From contig NZ_JNZP01000007.1 in NCBI RefSeq assembly GCF_000725545.1, forward strand, positions 1 through 64,000: DNA of 64,000 nucleotides, written 5' to 3'. The position numbers and the translations under genes are program-made. The notes beneath the pieces were generated by a model. It was not told where the DNA came from. It worked only from the letters and a program-made list of their open reading frames with translations, and did no database searches. Origin of the DNA: Streptomyces exfoliatus (GTDB taxonomy: Bacteria > Actinomycetota > Actinomycetes > Streptomycetales > Streptomycetaceae). Positions 40,264-49,104 of this stretch are shown piece after piece; position 1 is the stretch's first letter, and each line of letters starts with the position of its first letter.

Positions 40264-41948
40264 CGCATGTCCGCCGTGCGGTCGCTGTCGGCGGACACTC
40301 CTGCCGCCACCTCTTCCTCCGTCTTCGCCTCCGGCCCGTCCGTCACCGCGCCGCCGCGAGCTGCGTCCGCCGCCGCGTACAGCTCCTCGGGGCGGACCCC
40401 GGAGAACGCGGCGACGAGGTGCCCGTCGGGCCGTACCAGCAGGACGGCGTGGGCCGGGGCGCCCGGATACGCCTCGGTCACCAGGACCTCCGCCTTCGCC
40501 GGGAGGGCGCGTACCGCCTCGTCGAGCCGAGGCATGACCCCCGCACCCTGCCAGTGGCGCCGGTCCCAGACCCCGGTGCCGGGAGCGACGAGGACGACCA
40601 GGAGGCGGCCCTGACCGAGCCGGTCCCTGAGTCGTACGGTCGTGCCGTCCGGGGCGGTCACGCGGACGTCCTCGACGGGGGCGCCCTCCGGAGTGCCCAC
40701 GGGCGTCCGCCCCTCGGTGTACGGGGGTGCGAGGGGGGAGTGCGGGTACGCGGGGGGCGCGCCGAGCGGGCCGCGCCCCACGTGGCCGTCGGCCAGCAGG
40801 GCGTCGTGGCCGCGGGCGCCCCCGGGGAGGTAGGTCCGCAGGCCCCCGCCGCCGCGCAGGACGGGAAGCGACTGGTCCGCCGCGCGCAGCCGGTGGGCGA
40901 CGGCCGTACGCCGCTCGCTCTGGTAGCTGTCGAGCAGTCGCTCCGAGGCGCCGTGGTGCCAGGTGTGGGCGAGTTTCCAGGCGAGGTTGTCCACGTCCCT
41001 GAACCCCTCGTCGAGCCCCTGGGTGCCGACCGCGCCGAGCAGGTGCGCCGCGTCCCCGGCGAGGAGGACCCGGTCGACCCGCCAGCGGCGGGCGAGCCGC
41101 TGGTGCAGGGTGTGCACGCCGGTGTCGATGAGTTCGTACGGGGGCGTCACCCCGTCGCACCAGCCGGCCAGGGTCTCGCGGATCCGGGCGACCAGCGCGT
41201 CCGGGGTGACGAGGTCGCCCCGGGGCGGCAGCAGCCAGTCGATCCGCCACACCCCGTCGGGCAGCGGGCGGGCGGTGATCTCGTCGGGGGCGCCCCGCCA
41301 GGGAGGCTGACGGTGCAGCAGGGCCTCGCCGGGCCAGGGGAGTTCCGTGCGCAGCGCCGCGACGGCGTGCCGTTCCACCGCCGTACGGCCGGGGAAGCGG
41401 ATCCCGAGGAGCTTGCGCACGGTCGAGCGGGCCCCGTCGCAGCCGACGAGGTGGCTGCCGCGCCACCAGGTGCCTCCGGGGCCCCGGGTGTGGGCGACCA
41501 CCCCGTCCATGTCCTGCTCGATGGTGTCGAGCCGGGACTCGGTGACGAGCCGGACGAGCTTCTGGTGGGCGATGGCGTCGCGGAGTCCGCGTGCGAGGGC
41601 GTGCTGGGGGATGTGCAGCGGCGCGGCTGGGGTGGCGGGCGCGCCGGGGTCTTCCGACCATTCCTCCGTGCCGCCGAGGCCGAGGTCGAGCTCGTGGTGG
41701 CGTACCAGCTGGCGGCGGCGCATACCGCGCCAGCCGACCCAGCGGAGGCCCTCGTCACGGAGGGTGGTGCAGCCGAGCCGCTCCACCATGGCGGCCGTGT
41801 CGGCGCGCAGGACGACGCTTTGGGCGGGGCGTGGCTCCTCCTTGCCCGAGCCCTCGTCGAGGACGACGCTGGGCACACCCTGCGCGGCGAGCGCGAGGGA
41901 GAGCGCGAGGCCGACCGGCCCCGCGCCCACGATGATCACCGGGTCCAC
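40260..41948 (-). CDS. FAD-dependent aromatic-ring monooxygenase (PHBH/MhpA class)
   Basis: 562 residues. FAD-binding GAGPVGLALSLAL (about residues 8-20), the DG motif VGCDGARSTVR and the GD motif LLAGDAAHLLGAVGTQGLDEG identify a class A flavoprotein hydroxylase using NAD(P)H and O2. A C-terminal thioredoxin-like extension of about 150 residues is as in MhpA and polyketide hydroxylases. Substrate unknown; no polyketide genes are nearby. The GTG at 41948 has CAGGAG 7 nt upstream; the longer frame to 42035 is not needed. Own promoter at 42029-42058. Confidence 0.85.
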   Translation of the reverse strand: MDPVIIVGAGPVGLALSLALAAQGVPSVVLDEGSGKEEPRPAQSVVLRADTAAMVERLGCTTLRDEGLRWVGWRGMRRRQLVRHHELDLGLGGTEEWSEDPGAPATPAAPLHIPQHALARGLRDAIAHQKLVRLVTESRLDTIEQDMDGVVAHTRGPGGTWWRGSHLVGCDGARSTVRKLLGIRFPGRTAVERHAVAALRTELPWPGEALLHRQPPWRGAPDEITARPLPDGVWRIDWLLPPRGDLVTPDALVARIRETLAGWCDGVTPPYELIDTGVHTLHQRLARRWRVDRVLLAGDAAHLLGAVGTQGLDEGFRDVDNLAWKLAHTWHHGASERLLDSYQSERRTAVAHRLRAADQSLPVLRGGGGLRTYLPGGARGHDALLADGHVGRGPLGAPPAYPHSPLAPPYTEGRTPVGTPEGAPVEDVRVTAPDGTTVRLRDRLGQGRLLVVLVAPGTGVWDRRHWQGAGVMPRLDEAVRALPAKAEVLVTEAYPGAPAHAVLLVRPDGHLVAAFSGVRPEELYAAADAARGGAVTDGPEAKTEEEVAAGVSADSDRTADMR

Positions 41949-42028
41949 GGCGCGGCTCCTGAAGGCCGGACGGTCATGGGGGCAGCACAGCTGAGTGTGG
42001 CACGAGCCCGGTGCTTGATCACAGACCG

Positions 42029-42058
42029 TATGCAACCCACTGAGGGTGCTTGCGTCAA
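42029..42058 (-). promoter_or_regulatory. Putative promoter of the FAD monooxygenase gene
   Basis: Minus strand: TTGACG (42058-42053), 18-nt spacer, TGCATA (42034-42029), about 80 nt upstream of the GTG. Confidence 0.45.
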
Positions 42059-42140
42059 GCGACGGGGTGGGCGCGGTGCGGCCGACCTGAAGTCGGTTCC
42101 GCTCCGGCCCACCCCTGTTGTCCCACGGACCCCGTAGGGG

Positions 42141-43031
42141 TCAGGCGTCGCTGACGGCCTTCTTGACCGCGTCGGTGGCTCCGGCCTGGGCCGGGATGGT
42201 CACCGCGGCGGTCTTCTTGCCCTGCCGCAGGCGCTTCTCCAGGCGGCTCGCGAAGGTGGTCAGGACGAAGTTCAGGACGATGTAGATCAGCGCGATGACA
42301 ACGAGCGTCGCGATCGTGTTGGCGCCGTAGTTGGCCGTGATCTGCCGGTTCTGGCTGAGCAGTTCGCCGAAGCCGAGCAGGGCGCCGCCGAGTGCGGTGT
42401 CCTTGACGATCACGACGAGCTGGCTGACCAGGGCCGGGAGCATCACGGTGACGGCCTGCGGCAGCAGGACGTACAGCATGCTCTGGCCCTTGCGCATGCC
42501 GAGTGCCACGGCCGCGTCGCCCTGGCCCCGGGGCAGCGAGAGCACTCCTGCCCGGACGACCTCGGCGATCACCGAGGCGTTGTAGAGCACCAGGCCGGTG
42601 ACGACCGCGTACAGCGGGCGGAAGTCCGAGCTCACGGTCGTGAACTCCCGGTAGAGCTGGCTGGCGAACATCATCAGGAGCAGCACCGGAATGGCGCGGA
42701 AGAACTCCACGACGGCGCCGACGGGCACCCGTACCCAGCGGTGGTCGGAGAGCCGGCCGATGCCGAGGAGCGCGCCGAGGGGCAGTGCGATCAGGATGGA
42801 GAGCGCGGCGGCCTTGAGGGTCTCCATGAGGCCGGGCACCAGGTACGTCGTCCAGACCTGGGAGTCGGTGACGAACGGGCTCCACTTGTCCGCGTCCAGC
42901 TGGTGCTTCTCGTTCAGGGCGGCCAGCACCCACCAGCCCGCCAGGGCGAGGACCGCGAGGAAGCCGATCGTGTAGAGGATGTTCCGCCGCTTGGCGCGGG
43001 GCCCCGGGGTGTCGTACAGGACGGAGCTCAT
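42141..43031 (-). CDS. gluD: Glutamate ABC transporter permease GluD
   Basis: 296-residue membrane permease of the polar amino acid (HAAT) type with about five to six helices; the EAA-type loop that contacts the ATPase is visible (GDAAVALGMRKGQSMLYVLLP). It forms the translocation channel with GluC. It overlaps gluC by 4 nt. A small GACCCC-GTA-GGGGTC hairpin (42128-42142) lies at its stop codon. Order gluA-B-C-D equals that of S. coelicolor and Corynebacterium. Confidence 0.92.
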   Translation of the reverse strand: MSSVLYDTPGPRAKRRNILYTIGFLAVLALAGWWVLAALNEKHQLDADKWSPFVTDSQVWTTYLVPGLMETLKAAALSILIALPLGALLGIGRLSDHRWVRVPVGAVVEFFRAIPVLLLMMFASQLYREFTTVSSDFRPLYAVVTGLVLYNASVIAEVVRAGVLSLPRGQGDAAVALGMRKGQSMLYVLLPQAVTVMLPALVSQLVVIVKDTALGGALLGFGELLSQNRQITANYGANTIATLVVIALIYIVLNFVLTTFASRLEKRLRQGKKTAAVTIPAQAGATDAVKKAVSDA

Positions 43032-43702
43032 CGCTTCACCGCCAGTCGCTTGGCCGCCCAGCCCAGGATCAGGCCGGTGGGGAGGGTGAGGGCGATGAAT
43101 CCGAAGGCGAAGACCGCGAAGACGGCGAAGAGTGCGTCGGCCTCGTTCTCGATCATCTCCTTCATCAGGAACGCGGCCTCGGCGGCGCCGATGGCCGCCG
43201 CCACGGTGGTGTTCTTGGTGAGGGCGATCAGGACGTTGGCGAGCGGGGTCACAGCGGCGCGGAAGGCCTGCGGGAGGACCACGAGCGTGAGGACCTGGGT
43301 GAAGCTCATGCCGAGCGCGCGGGCGGCCTCGGCCTGGCCCGGCGGGACGGTGTTGATCCCCGAGCGCAGTGCCTCGCAGACGAAGGTGCCGGTGTACGCG
43401 ATGAGTCCGAGGACGGCGAGCCGGAAACCGATGTCCTCGGAGCGCTGCCCGCCGAGCGTGATGAGCAGCGTCTGGTTGAGGCCCAGCAAGCAGGCCACGA
43501 TGACCACCGTCAGCGGAGTGTTCCGGACGATGTTCACGTACGCGGTGCCGAAGGCGCGCATCAGCGGAACCGGGCTGACCCGCATCGCGACCAGGGCGGT
43601 GCCCCAGATCAGCGAGCCGATCGCCGAGTAGAGGGCGAGCTTCGCCGTCACCCAGAAGGCGCCGAGCAGGTCGTACTGCCCGGAATCAAGAAAGTCGAAC
43701 AC
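43028..43702 (-). CDS. gluC: Glutamate ABC transporter permease GluC
   Basis: 224-residue membrane permease, HAAT type, with about five helices and the EAA-type loop QAEAARALGMSFTQVLTLVV. Partner of GluD. Start ATG 43702 follows a 118-nt gap after gluB that contains two strong hairpins. Confidence 0.92.
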   Translation of the reverse strand: MFDFLDSGQYDLLGAFWVTAKLALYSAIGSLIWGTALVAMRVSPVPLMRAFGTAYVNIVRNTPLTVVIVACLLGLNQTLLITLGGQRSEDIGFRLAVLGLIAYTGTFVCEALRSGINTVPPGQAEAARALGMSFTQVLTLVVLPQAFRAAVTPLANVLIALTKNTTVAAAIGAAEAAFLMKEMIENEADALFAVFAVFAFGFIALTLPTGLILGWAAKRLAVKR

Positions 43703-43740
43703 GATGCCCGCGCTCTCCCCTGGTGGTCGGTCGGTGGGAC

Positions 43741-43801
43741 GGCCGCCGCGTGGGCGGCGGCCGGTGCCGGTGCGACGGCCGCCCGTCGAGGGGCGGCCGT
43801 C
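43741..43801 (-). promoter_or_regulatory. Two intercistronic hairpins between gluB and gluC
   Basis: Stem 1: 43741-43749 with 43754-43762 (9 bp, 4-nt loop). Stem 2: 43774-43784 with 43791-43801 (11 bp, 6-nt loop). Hairpins behind binding-protein genes usually block 3' decay or partly terminate transcription, raising binding protein over permease. Confidence 0.75.
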
Positions 43802-43820
43802 ACGGCCGGAGCGGGTCAGG

Positions 43821-44642
43821 TCAGTTCTCGACCTTCGGCGCGGCCTCGTACTTGTAGCCGGAGGGGCCGAAGTGCTCCTTGACGAGCTTCTCCCAGGTGC
43901 CGTCGGAGACCATCTTCTCCAGCGCCTTGTTGATCTTGCCGCGCAGCTCGTCGTCGCCCTTCTTGACGCCGATGCCGTACTTCTCGTCGCTCATCCGGAG
44001 ACCGGCGAGCTTGAACTTGCCCGCGTGCTCCTTCTGCGAGGCGTAGCCCGCGAGGATGGAGTCGTCGGTGGTCAGGGCGTCAACGGCCTTGTTCTCCAGG
44101 CCGGTGAGGCACTCGGAGTAGCCGCCGAGCTGCTGGAGGTCGGCCTTCGGGGCGAGCTTGTCCTTGACGTTCTGCGCGGAGGTCGAGCCGGTGACCGAGC
44201 AGAGCTTCTTGGAGTTCAGGTCCTCGACCTTGGTGATCGAGCTGTCGTCGGCGCGCACGAGCAGGTCCTGGTGGGCCAGGAAGTACGGACCGGCGAAGTC
44301 GACCTCCTTCTTGCGCTTGTCGTTGATCGAGTAGCTGGCGACGACGAACTTGACGTCACCGTTCTTGATCAGGTTCTCGCGCTCGGCGCTCGGCGCCTGC
44401 TTGAAGTTGATCTTGTCCTCGGCGTAGCCCAGCTCCTTGGCGACGTAACGGGCGACGTCCACGTCGAAGCCGGCGTACTTGCCGTCCGGGGTCTTCAGGC
44501 CCAGGCCGGGCTGGTCGAACTTGATGCCGACGTTGATCTTGTCACCGTTGCTGCCGGAGTCCGAGCCGCCGCCGCAGGCGGTGGCGGTCAGGGCGAGGAC
44601 GGCGGCGGCCGCGACGGCGGTGGAGGTGCGACGAAGCTTCAT
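43821..44642 (-). CDS. gluB: Glutamate-binding lipoprotein GluB
   Basis: 273 residues. Lipoprotein signal peptide with lipobox LTATAC (cleavage before Cys23), then a Gly/Ser linker and a family 3 solute-binding domain (FDVDVARYVAKELGY, DFAGPYFLAHQDLLV). Captures glutamate outside the membrane for GluCD. AAGGGA lies 9 nt before the ATG. 54 nt downstream of gluA. Confidence 0.93.
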   Translation of the reverse strand: MKLRRTSTAVAAAAVLALTATACGGGSDSGSNGDKINVGIKFDQPGLGLKTPDGKYAGFDVDVARYVAKELGYAEDKINFKQAPSAERENLIKNGDVKFVVASYSINDKRKKEVDFAGPYFLAHQDLLVRADDSSITKVEDLNSKKLCSVTGSTSAQNVKDKLAPKADLQQLGGYSECLTGLENKAVDALTTDDSILAGYASQKEHAGKFKLAGLRMSDEKYGIGVKKGDDELRGKINKALEKMVSDGTWEKLVKEHFGPSGYKYEAAPKVEN

Positions 44643-44696
44643 CGAGGAATGTCCCTTGATCTAGAAGTGAGTTGGGAAGAATAGGCCCGAACTCGC

Positions 44697-45494
44697 TCAG
44701 TGGTGAAGGATCTTGGAGAGGAAGTCCTTGGCCCGGTCGCTGCGCGGGTTGCTGAAGAACTCCTCGGGCGTGGCCTGTTCGACGATGCGTCCGTCGGCCA
44801 TGAACACGACCCGGTTGGCGGCGGAGCGGGCGAAGCCCATCTCGTGGGTCACGACCACCATCGTCATGCCGTCCCGGGCCAGCTGCTGCATGACCTCCAG
44901 GACCTCGTTGATCATCTCGGGGTCGAGGGCCGAGGTCGGCTCGTCGAACAGCATGACCTTCGGGCCCATCGCGAGGGCGCGGGCGATCGCCACGCGCTGC
45001 TGCTGACCACCGGAGAGCTGTGCGGGGTACTTGTCGGCCTGGGTGCCGACCCCGACCCGGTCCAGCAGGGCGCGGGCCTTGGCCTCGGCGGCCTTCTTCT
45101 CCGTCCTGCGGACCTTGATCTGCCCCAGCATCACGTTCTCGAGCACCGTCTTGTGCGCGAAGAGGTTGAACGACTGGAACACCATGCCGACGTCGGACCG
45201 CAGCCGGGCGAGCTCCTTGCCCTCCGCCGGCAGCGGCTTGCCGTCGATGCTGATGGAGCCGGAGTCGATGCTCTCCAGCCGGTTGATCGTGCGGCACAGC
45301 GTCGACTTGCCGGACCCGGACGGTCCGATGACGACCACGACCTCGCCGCGACTGATCGTCAGGTCGATGTCCTGGAGGACATGCAGTGCGCCGAAGTGCT
45401 TGTTCACGCCGGTCAGTACGACCAGGTCGTCCGCGGCGCGCGGGGTGTCCTCGGGCCCTCCGGGCGCTGACTTGGACACAGACTCTCCGCTCAT
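44697..45494 (-). CDS. gluA: Glutamate ABC transporter ATPase GluA
   Basis: 265 residues. Walker [11 protein letters not shown]-loop [11 protein letters not shown], signature LSGGQQQRV, Walker [13 protein letters not shown] and the H-loop VVVTHEMG are complete for a polar amino acid transporter ATPase. First gene of the gluABCD operon. Start uncertain within a few codons: ATG 45494 is used, a GTG five codons in has GGAGAG just before it. Divergent from gluR with a 274-nt control region between them. Confidence 0.92.
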   Translation of the reverse strand: MSGESVSKSAPGGPEDTPRAADDLVVLTGVNKHFGALHVLQDIDLTISRGEVVVVIGPSGSGKSTLCRTINRLESIDSGSISIDGKPLPAEGKELARLRSDVGMVFQSFNLFAHKTVLENVMLGQIKVRRTEKKAAEAKARALLDRVGVGTQADKYPAQLSGGQQQRVAIARALAMGPKVMLFDEPTSALDPEMINEVLEVMQQLARDGMTMVVVTHEMGFARSAANRVVFMADGRIVEQATPEEFFSNPRSDRAKDFLSKILHH

Positions 45495-45768
45495 CGGGCT
45501 CTTGCTCCGTCCTCCTCGGTTGGGGAGGACACTAGAGACCCGATGTGAGGACCGTCATTACATCTGAGCGGAAATTGAGGATAACGATCCGGCCGCAACC
45601 GGACACAGTGTGTGAACGGGACACCCGCAGCCGTACCGGGTACATAACAGAAACACCGGCGACACAGGGTGACACTTGACTGTGACACCGATGATCGGTG
45701 TTCATGCCCTGGTACCACCTGGTACACAGAGAGCCGCCGATCGGCACATCACCACGGAGGAGGTACGT
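45495..45768. promoter_or_regulatory. gluA-gluR divergent control region
   Basis: 274 nt without a gene. It contains TGACAC direct repeats 13 nt apart (45670-45675 and 45683-45688), several other GACAC copies, and palindromes ACCGATGATCGGT and GTACCGGGTAC. GluR, known to control gluABCD in S. coelicolor, would be expected to bind here; which repeat it uses cannot be decided from sequence. Confidence 0.5.
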
Positions 45769-46482
45769 ATGCGACTGCTGCTCGTCGAGGACGACGACCA
45801 TGTCGCCGCCGCCCTCTCCGCGATCCTCGCCCGGCACGGCTTCACCGTCACCCACGCCCGCAACGGCGAGGAGGCGCTCCAGGCCGTCCTGCCCACGGCG
45901 CAGGGCGAGCGCCCCTCCTACGGGGTGATCCTGCTCGACCTCGGCCTCCCCGACCAGGACGGCTACCAGGTCTGCGGTCGCATCCGGAAGCTCACCACCA
46001 CCCCGGTGATCATGGTTACCGCGCGCGGTGACGTACGCTCCCGGATCCACGGGCTCAACCTCGGCGCCGACGACTACGTCGTCAAGCCCTACGACCCCGG
46101 CGAGCTCCTCGCCCGCATCCACGCGGTCAGCCGGCGCAACGCGGGCACCGAAGAGACCACCGGGAGCGGCGCCGGTACCGACGGCACCCTGCTGCGGCTG
46201 GGTTCCGTCACCATCGAGCTGCCCACCCGGCGGGTCAGCGTCGAAGGCGAGAGCGTCCCTCTCACCCGCAAGGAGTTCGACCTCCTCGCCCTCCTCGCCC
46301 AGCGCCCCGGAGTCGTCTTCCGCCGCGAGCAGATCATCAGCGAGGTCTGGCACACCAGTTGGGAGGGGACCGGCCGCACCCTGGAGGTGCACGTCGCCTC
46401 CCTGCGCTCCAAGCTGCGCATGCCCGCCCTCATCGAGACCGTGCGGGGCGTCGGCTACCGCCTGGTCGCCCCCGCCGCCTGA
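45769..46482 (+). CDS. gluR: OmpR-family response regulator GluR
   Basis: 237 residues: receiver (LLLVEDDDHVAAAL, phospho-acceptor in VILLDLGLPDQDG, Lys in YVVKPYD) and C-terminal winged helix (LTRKEFDLLALLAQRPG ... VHVASLRSKL ... ETVRGVGYRL). In S. coelicolor the regulator at this position, next to gluABCD, is GluR, which responds to glutamate and controls uptake. ATG 45769 has GGAGGAGG 5 nt upstream. Confidence 0.9.
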   Translation: MRLLLVEDDDHVAAALSAILARHGFTVTHARNGEEALQAVLPTAQGERPSYGVILLDLGLPDQDGYQVCGRIRKLTTTPVIMVTARGDVRSRIHGLNLGADDYVVKPYDPGELLARIHAVSRRNAGTEETTGSGAGTDGTLLRLGSVTIELPTRRVSVEGESVPLTRKEFDLLALLAQRPGVVFRREQIISEVWHTSWEGTGRTLEVHVASLRSKLRMPALIETVRGVGYRLVAPAA

Positions 46483-46500
46483 CCGCGGGACGGCCCCTCC

Positions 46501-47937
46501 GTGCGCACCCGCCTCCTGCCGCTGCTCATCGTCCTGATGGCGGGCGTCCTGCTCGCCCTCGGCTTTCCGCTCGCCGCCAGTCTCGCCGCGTCCGAACAGC
46601 AGCGGGTCATCGTCGACCGGCTCGACGACGGCGCGCGCTTCGCCGCCCTGGCCCAGTTCGTCAGCGAGACCAGCCCCGGCACCGACGAGCGGCGCGCCAC
46701 CCTCCGCGGCGAACTCGCCAGCTACCACGACGTGTACGACATCCGCGTCGGCATCTTCTACCGCGACAACCGCGCCATGGCCGCCGCCCCCGAGGACTGG
46801 GCCGTCCCGAACGAGGGGGAGGGCCGCCGCGCCTTCCGCGAGGCGCTCCTCGGCCGCCGCAGCCACGACCCGCCCCAGGTGTGGCCCTGGCAGGGCCACG
46901 CCCGGATCACCATCGCCTCCCCGGTCGTCAGGGACGGGGACGTCGTCGCCGTCGTCGTCACCGACTCGCCCACCGGACAGCTGCGCTCCCGCATCCTGCG
47001 CGGCTGGCTGCTGATCTTCGTGGGCGAGGCCGCCGCCATGCTGCTCGCCGTCGGCGCAGCCTTCCGGCTCACCGGCTGGGTCCTGCGGCCCGTCCGCGTC
47101 CTCGACTCCGTCACCCACGACATCGCCACGGGCCGGATGAACTCCCGCGTCGCCGCGACCGGCGGGCCGCCCGAACTGCGCCGCCTCGCCCTCTCGTTCA
47201 ACGAGATGGCCGACAACGTCGAGGAGGCGCTCGAACAGCAGCGGGCGTTCGTCGCCGACGCCTCCCACCAGCTGCGCAACCCGCTGGCCGCGCTGCTCCT
47301 GCGGATCGAGCTGCTCGCCATGGAGCTCCCCGAGGGGAACGAGGAGATCGCCTCCGTCCGGACCGAGGGCAAGCGCCTCTCGCAGGTCCTCGACGACCTC
47401 CTCGACCTGGCGCTCGCCGAGCACGCGGCGGCCGAGCTGCGGCTCGTCGACGTCGGCGCGCTCACCGCCGAGCGGGTCGCCTCCTGGCGGCCGGTCGCCG
47501 ACGACAAGGGCGTCCTGCTGACCGGGGAGTGCGGGGCCGCCACGGGCTGGGCGGACCCGGTGGCGCTCTCCAGCGCCCTCGACGCGGTGATCGACAACGC
47601 GCTCAAGTTCACGCCGCCCGGGGAGGAGGTCACCGTCACGGTCCCGGTGCCGAAGGGCGCCGACGGCGTCTCGGTCGTCGTCGCCGACCACGGGCCCGGC
47701 CTCACCGAGGACGAGCTGGTACGGGTCGGCGACCGCTTCTGGCGCTCGGGGCGGCACCAGAACGTCAAGGGCTCGGGGCTCGGCCTGTCCATCACGCGCG
47801 TCCTGCTGACGGCCGGTGGCGGAAGCCTCGCGTTCGCCCCGAACGAGCCGCACGGGCTACGGGTGACGGTGACCGTCCCCCGGCACGCCCCGGCCGACGG
47901 CGGCAGGAGCACCGGTCAGGGCTTCACCGAGCGGTAG
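46501..47937 (+). CDS. gluK: Sensor histidine kinase GluK
   Basis: 478 residues. Two membrane helices (about 5-28 and 164-188) enclose an external sensor domain of about 135 residues; then HAMP (about 190-245), HisKA with DASHQLRNPLAAL, and HATPase (DAVIDNALKFTPP, DHGPGL, KGSGLGLSI). GTG start 18 nt after gluR. Partner of GluR for glutamate sensing, by synteny. Its last 22 nt overlap the convergent TAXI gene. Confidence 0.9.
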   Translation: MRTRLLPLLIVLMAGVLLALGFPLAASLAASEQQRVIVDRLDDGARFAALAQFVSETSPGTDERRATLRGELASYHDVYDIRVGIFYRDNRAMAAAPEDWAVPNEGEGRRAFREALLGRRSHDPPQVWPWQGHARITIASPVVRDGDVVAVVVTDSPTGQLRSRILRGWLLIFVGEAAAMLLAVGAAFRLTGWVLRPVRVLDSVTHDIATGRMNSRVAATGGPPELRRLALSFNEMADNVEEALEQQRAFVADASHQLRNPLAALLLRIELLAMELPEGNEEIASVRTEGKRLSQVLDDLLDLALAEHAAAELRLVDVGALTAERVASWRPVADDKGVLLTGECGAATGWADPVALSSALDAVIDNALKFTPPGEEVTVTVPVPKGADGVSVVVADHGPGLTEDELVRVGDRFWRSGRHQNVKGSGLGLSITRVLLTAGGGSLAFAPNEPHGLRVTVTVPRHAPADGGRSTGQGFTER

Positions 47938-48914
47938 TAGCGGCGGGCTCCCTCGTGGAGCTTCAGGGGTTCCGTGTAGACGGCGGTCCGCAGGTCCACC
48001 AGCTGGGCCGGGTGGACCTGGCCGCCGATCCGGTCCCGGCTCCTGATCACCGTACGGGTGAAGCCCTCCACCAGGTCCCGGTCGGCCCCGACCGTGGTGA
48101 CCAGGAGGTTCGCCACCGCCAGCGTCTCCACCTGCTGACCGTCCTGGGCCTTCGTGTACGCGTCGGCGGGGATCACCGCGGACCGGTAGTGGCGGGTCGC
48201 GTCGCCGGCCTGGTGCATCCGGTCCACCAGGGCCGCGTCCAGCGGGATCAGCCGGATCGGGAAGCGCTCGGACAGGTCCTGCACCGCGTGGGTCGGCAGC
48301 CCGCCCGACCAGAAGAAGGCGTCAAGATCACCGCGCTGCAGGAGCCCCGGCATCGTGTCGATGCCCGCCGACACCGGCTCGACGTCCCGGGTGGGCGTGA
48401 GGCCGGCCGCCGCGAGGACCCGGTCGGCGATCAGCCGTACGCCGGACCCGTCCTGGCCCACCCCGACCCGCAGCCCGCGCAGGTCCTGCGGCTCGCGGAT
48501 CTCCGAGCCCTTGCGGACCACCAGCTGGACGTAGTCGTCGTACAGCCGGGCGCAGCCGCGCAGCCGCGCGAAGCCGGGCCTGCCCTCCCGCTGGTACTGC
48601 GCCACCGCGTCGGCCGTGGCGACGGTGAAGTCGGCCTCGCCCGTGGCCACCCGGGCCAGGTTCTGCTGGGAGCCCTCGCTGTCCTTGAGCCGTATCGACA
48701 CCTCGGGCAGGTCCGTGGCGAGGGCCTGCTTGAGCAGATCCCCGTACCGCTGGTAGACGCCGGTGGGCACGCCCGTGCTGAAGGTGACCGTGCCGCTCGG
48801 CGCGGGGGCGCCGAAGGGCGCCAGCCACCACACCAGCACCCCGCACAGCGCGAGCAGCGCGGCCGAGGCCGCCAGGACACGGCGGCGGGCGGCGCGGGAG
48901 AGCGAGGCGAACAT
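47916..48914 (-). CDS. TAXI-family TRAP transporter solute-binding protein
   Basis: 332 residues. An N-terminal hydrophobic segment (AASAALLALCGVLVWWLAPFG) anchors or exports it; the mature part has TAXI-family patterns (FSTGVPTGVYQRYGDLL, DSEGSQQNLARVATGEADF, GSGVRLIADRVL, DAFFWSGGLP). These proteins deliver carboxylates such as glutamate to TRAP permeases. No permease gene is adjacent, so it may act as sensor partner for GluK; that is inference from the neighbourhood. Confidence 0.88.
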   Translation of the reverse strand: MFASLSRAARRRVLAASAALLALCGVLVWWLAPFGAPAPSGTVTFSTGVPTGVYQRYGDLLKQALATDLPEVSIRLKDSEGSQQNLARVATGEADFTVATADAVAQYQREGRPGFARLRGCARLYDDYVQLVVRKGSEIREPQDLRGLRVGVGQDGSGVRLIADRVLAAAGLTPTRDVEPVSAGIDTMPGLLQRGDLDAFFWSGGLPTHAVQDLSERFPIRLIPLDAALVDRMHQAGDATRHYRSAVIPADAYTKAQDGQQVETLAVANLLVTTVGADRDLVEGFTRTVIRSRDRIGGQVHPAQLVDLRTAVYTEPLKLHEGARRYYRSVKP

Positions 48915-48971
48915 GACGGCGATCCTGCCAGCTCACCGCCGTCCCTGGCCAGGATCGGGCGGTGTGGGAGT

Positions 48972-49097
48972 CCGCACGGACCCGGGCGAGCGGGGCCGTG
49001 CGGACATCGGGGCCCGCGCGGACCCGGGGCGAGCGGGGCCGTACGGACATCGGGGCCCGCACGGACCCGGGCGCGCGGGGCCGTGCGGACATCGGGG
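48972..49097. repeat. Three tandem 41-43-bp units, each a hairpin
   Basis: Units begin at 48972, 49014 and 49057 and share the core GGACCCGGG...CGGGGCCGT(G/A)CGGACATCGGGG. In each unit CGCACGG (or CGCGCGG) pairs with the CCGTGCG (or CCGTACG) about 17 nt on. They fill the gap between the RCC1 operon end and the TAXI gene and may end the RCC1 message. Confidence 0.9.
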
Positions 49098-49104
49098 GTG
49101 CTCG

